Positions 12,460 through 14,470 of a DNA stretch of 14,470 nt are shown here, one piece after another; positions within the stretch are counted from its first letter, which is position 1; every line of letters begins with the position of its first letter. Origin of the DNA: Methanobacteriota archaeon (GTDB lineage Archaea; Halobacteriota; Halobacteria; Halobacteriales; Halalkalicoccaceae). Under the pieces are notes generated by a model that ran no database searches, was not told the origin of the DNA, and saw nothing but the letters and a program-made list of their open reading frames with translations. Where the stretch lies: assembly GCA_022561895.1 (NCBI GenBank), contig JADFQH010000038.1, forward strand, positions 1 through 14,470, written 5' to 3'. Position numbers and translations under genes: made by a program.

Positions 12460-14045
12460 TGTATCACCCCTTCGGTCTCGATCCGGGAGATAGCGTCGAG
12501 AACGCCGCCCATCTTCTTTTCGGTCTCCTCGTACTCCGCCTTCGGATCGCTATCTGCGACCAGTCCCGCACCCGCTTGGACTGTGATTCGATCGCGCTCT
12601 TTATGATCGATCGTCGCCGTCCGAATCGCAATCGCGGTGTCGGCGTCGCCGGTCCACGAGTAGTAGCCCACACCGCCACCGTAGATGCCTCGGGGTGCGC
12701 CTTCGAGTTCGTCGATGATCTCCATTGCCCGGATCTTCGGTGCGCCCGATAAGGTTCCCGCCGGAAACGCCGCCCGCGTCGCATCGAACGCATCGAAGGA
12801 CTCCGTCCTTCTGGCAGCCGAGGGGTCCTTGGAGTCGTCCAAATTGCTAGCCAACTGTCCGGTTACGGTACTTTCGATATGCTGGACGTGGCTGTATTTG
12901 AGAACGTTCATGAACTCTTTTACGCGAACTGATCCCGGTTCGCTCACCCGGCGCACGTCGTTTCTCGCGAGATCCACCAACATGGTGTGTTCGGCTCGTT
13001 CTTTGCCGTCGGCGAGCATCTCACCGGCGAGTCGTCGGTCTTCGACGGGGCTTGACCCACGCGAGCAGGTCCCCGCGATCGGGTTGCTCGTTACGAGGCC
13101 ATCTCGAACTGAGATCAGCGTCTCGGGGCTTGCTCCCACGACAGTCCGGTCGCCATAGCCAAGCAGATACATGTACGGCGAGGGGTTGATCTCCCTGAGC
13201 GCTTCGTAGAATCCCAGCGGGTCGATTTTACCTGCGAGTTCGCGCTTTCGCGAGATCACTCCCTGATAGATATCACCATCGAGAATATGCTCTTTCGTCC
13301 ATCGGACGGCCTCCTCGTACGCCTCGCGGGAATCAGCACGCTCGCTTTCGCGGACGAACCCGCCGGTTTCGGGTTCGTCCGCACGTTCGAGGGTCGAATG
13401 CACTCGGTTGACCTCCCCGACGAGTGCCTCATACAGCGCCTTTGGATCGTCCTCGGGGAATACGATCGGCGTAAGTGACAGTGTGAGTGTTCCTTCAACT
13501 TCGTCGAAAACCAACGTCCTGGTGCTCAGGACGAACTGGGCGTCCGGCGTCTCGCTTTCGGGTCGCTCGATCCCGACCTCCGAGAGCCAGAGGTCGTAGA
13601 CCGCGTCGTAGGCGAGAAAGCCAACCAGCCCCCCGTGAAGGTGGCCGTCATCGGGGAAGTCGATTCTCGGGACGTTCGGAAGGGTTTCTCGAAGGCTATC
13701 GAGAACGTCGTCGCCGTTTGGTCGGAGGAGTCGAGACAGACGCTCATCACCGAGGATGTCGATTTCGGTGTCGTCGGGACCGAGCGTGATGACTGCCTCG
13801 GGATCGTAGCCGACAAACGAATACCGAGCATGGCGAGTGGCGGTTTCGCTCGCGGGTTGGAACGCCCCATCGGGGTTCGAGGAGGCGACCTTCTCCGCGC
13901 TTTCGAGCAGATAGCCGTATCCCTCGTCGGCAAGCGCTCCGTAGGCGGCAAGCGGCGTTGTTTCCAGATCGAGATCCGCCCCGACGTAGATCACGGATGG
14001 CGCTTCGACGCTCGCTTGCGCACAAAACGTCTCGCGGTCGATCAT
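12456..14045 (-). CDS. trpE: anthranilate synthase component I
   Basis: The 529-residue chorismate-binding enzyme makes anthranilate from chorismate with ammonia from TrpG. The N-terminal domain has the LLES motif (46-49) of the tryptophan feedback site. The catalytic domain shows GASPETLISV (304-313), NPIAGT (321-326), EHTMLVDLARND (352-363), FPAGTLSGAPKIRAMEIIDE (427-446) and YGGGVGYYSW (455-464). Ala in PIAGT, where aminodeoxychorismate synthases have Lys, supports TrpE over PabB. An insertion of about 18 residues (399-416) before FDAFDATR is unusual and its end coincides with a perfect hairpin in the DNA. It overlaps trpF upstream (ATGA at 14042-14045) and trpG downstream by 4 bp. The operon promoter lies outside the window. 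LLES suggests feedback inhibition by tryptophan. Confidence 0.95.
   Translation of the reverse strand: MIDRETFCAQASVEAPSVIYVGADLDLETTPLAAYGALADEGYGYLLESAEKVASSNPDGAFQPASETATRHARYSFVGYDPEAVITLGPDDTEIDILGDERLSRLLRPNGDDVLDSLRETLPNVPRIDFPDDGHLHGGLVGFLAYDAVYDLWLSEVGIERPESETPDAQFVLSTRTLVFDEVEGTLTLSLTPIVFPEDDPKALYEALVGEVNRVHSTLERADEPETGGFVRESERADSREAYEEAVRWTKEHILDGDIYQGVISRKRELAGKIDPLGFYEALREINPSPYMYLLGYGDRTVVGASPETLISVRDGLVTSNPIAGTCSRGSSPVEDRRLAGEMLADGKERAEHTMLVDLARNDVRRVSEPGSVRVKEFMNVLKYSHVQHIESTVTGQLASNLDDSKDPSAARRTESFDAFDATRAAFPAGTLSGAPKIRAMEIIDELEGAPRGIYGGGVGYYSWTGDADTAIAIRTATIDHKERDRITVQAGAGLVADSDPKAEYEETEKKMGGVLDAISRIETEGVIQ
12795..12811. repeat. 3-nt-loop hairpin in the trpE insertion
   Basis: GAAGGACTCCGTCCTTC has 7-bp perfect arms around TCC. 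It lies at the C-terminal edge of the variable TrpE insertion and resembles in form the hairpins in the RNR linker (5351-5397) and the tnpB remnant (10711-10755). Confidence 0.6.
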
Positions 14046-14470
14046 CTCGCCGACACCTTCGATTCGATCCCTCTCGCTCGCCGGACGAACCGCTCGACCA
14101 GTTCGTGATCTTTCACACCACCCGCCGATTCCACGCCGCTCGCGACATCCACGCCGAACGGCTCGACGGTTTCGATCGCCCTAAGGACGTTCTCGGGAGT
14201 CAGTCCGCCCGCAAGGATCACTGGCGAGTCGAGGGTCGTCGCGAGTTCGTGGGTTCGTTCCCAGTCGTGGGTTTCCCCGGTGCCGCCCGCGCCGCTCGCG
14301 TCCGTCGAGTCGACGAGTAGGGCGTCCGCAGTCCCGTCATACTCGCGAGCCACCTCTATAGCACTCGCATCAATCGATCCGATCACCGGTCGCGAGATTT
14401 CCTCACGAACCCCTTCGAGATCCGCTGGCGAAAAGTCGCCGTGGATCTGCAGCACGTCCGGACGAGTGCG
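14042..14470 (-). CDS. trpF: phosphoribosylanthranilate isomerase, N-terminus outside the window
   Basis: This is the C-terminal 142 residues of a (beta/alpha)8-barrel enzyme that isomerises N-(5-phosphoribosyl)anthranilate to CdRP, the third step of tryptophan synthesis. Visible are LQIHGDFSP (the QLHG strand), DALLVDS with the likely catalytic Asp, PVILAGGLTPENV and FGVDVASGVESAGGVKD, the two phosphate-binding loops. The frame is open to the window edge (reading RTRPD before the IHGD strand), so the N-terminal third with the catalytic Cys is not seen. It ends in TGA overlapping the trpE ATG. In other haloarchaea the gene before it is trpD. Confidence 0.93.
   Translation of the reverse strand, partial: RTRPDVLQIHGDFSPADLEGVREEISRPVIGSIDASAIEVAREYDGTADALLVDSTDASGAGGTGETHDWERTHELATTLDSPVILAGGLTPENVLRAIETVEPFGVDVASGVESAGGVKDHELVERFVRRARGIESKVSAR

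Noticed and set aside
1..14470. tRNA genes or a CRISPR array
   Set aside because: No T-loop/acceptor pattern or regularly spaced repeat series was seen on either strand.

Overview
The window looks like chromosomal DNA of a haloarchaeon (class Halobacteria). Its proteins are rich in Asp and Glu, most coding DNA is GC-rich, many starts are probably leaderless (an A/T-rich box A about 25-30 nt upstream of the start codon), and trpF-trpE-trpG follows the haloarchaeal trpDFEG order. I cannot name the genus from the sequence.

Layout. (1) 22-4662 is a putative amino-acid-derivative catabolic block. It holds an M20 amidohydrolase whose C-terminus is replaced by foreign sequence (-), a D-2-hydroxyacid dehydrogenase (+), an M24 'pita-bread' hydrolase most like ectoine hydrolase DoeA/EutD (-), and a class III aminotransferase (-). 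Similar sequences lie in the M20/dehydrogenase promoter region and at the aminotransferase promoter, which suggests a shared regulator. (2) 4892-5191 is a small uncharacterised gene. (3) 5193-9779 is an adenosylcobalamin-dependent class II ribonucleotide reductase interrupted by a 464-residue intein. The intein has a LAGLIDADG homing endonuclease and two tandem helix-turn-helix repeats. (4) 9780-10192 is non-coding and contains the RNR promoter, an inverted repeat and a run of hairpins. A 67-residue two-helix membrane protein follows at 10193-10396.

(5) 10370-11859 is an accessory island. It begins with a fragment of a second trpG-like 3' end. Next come the decayed 3' end of an IS1341-type tnpB with its structured RNA region, an AT-rich stretch with a small Tat-signal ORF, and a membrane-protein gene split by a frameshift in a run of nine T. 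The island ends against the intact trpG. The trpG 3'-end fragment on one side and the intact trpG 3' end on the other look like the footprint of an integration or duplication event. (6) 11860-14470 carries trpG, trpE and partial trpF, overlapping by 4 bp each (-). It encodes both anthranilate synthase subunits and phosphoribosylanthranilate isomerase of tryptophan synthesis.

The most notable points are the double-HTH intein, the trpG-flanked island, the poly-T split gene, the shared promoter motif in the catabolic block, and a recurring class of short perfect hairpins with three-base loops. These hairpins lie in-frame in poorly conserved parts of the RNR and TrpE proteins and again in the tnpB remnant.
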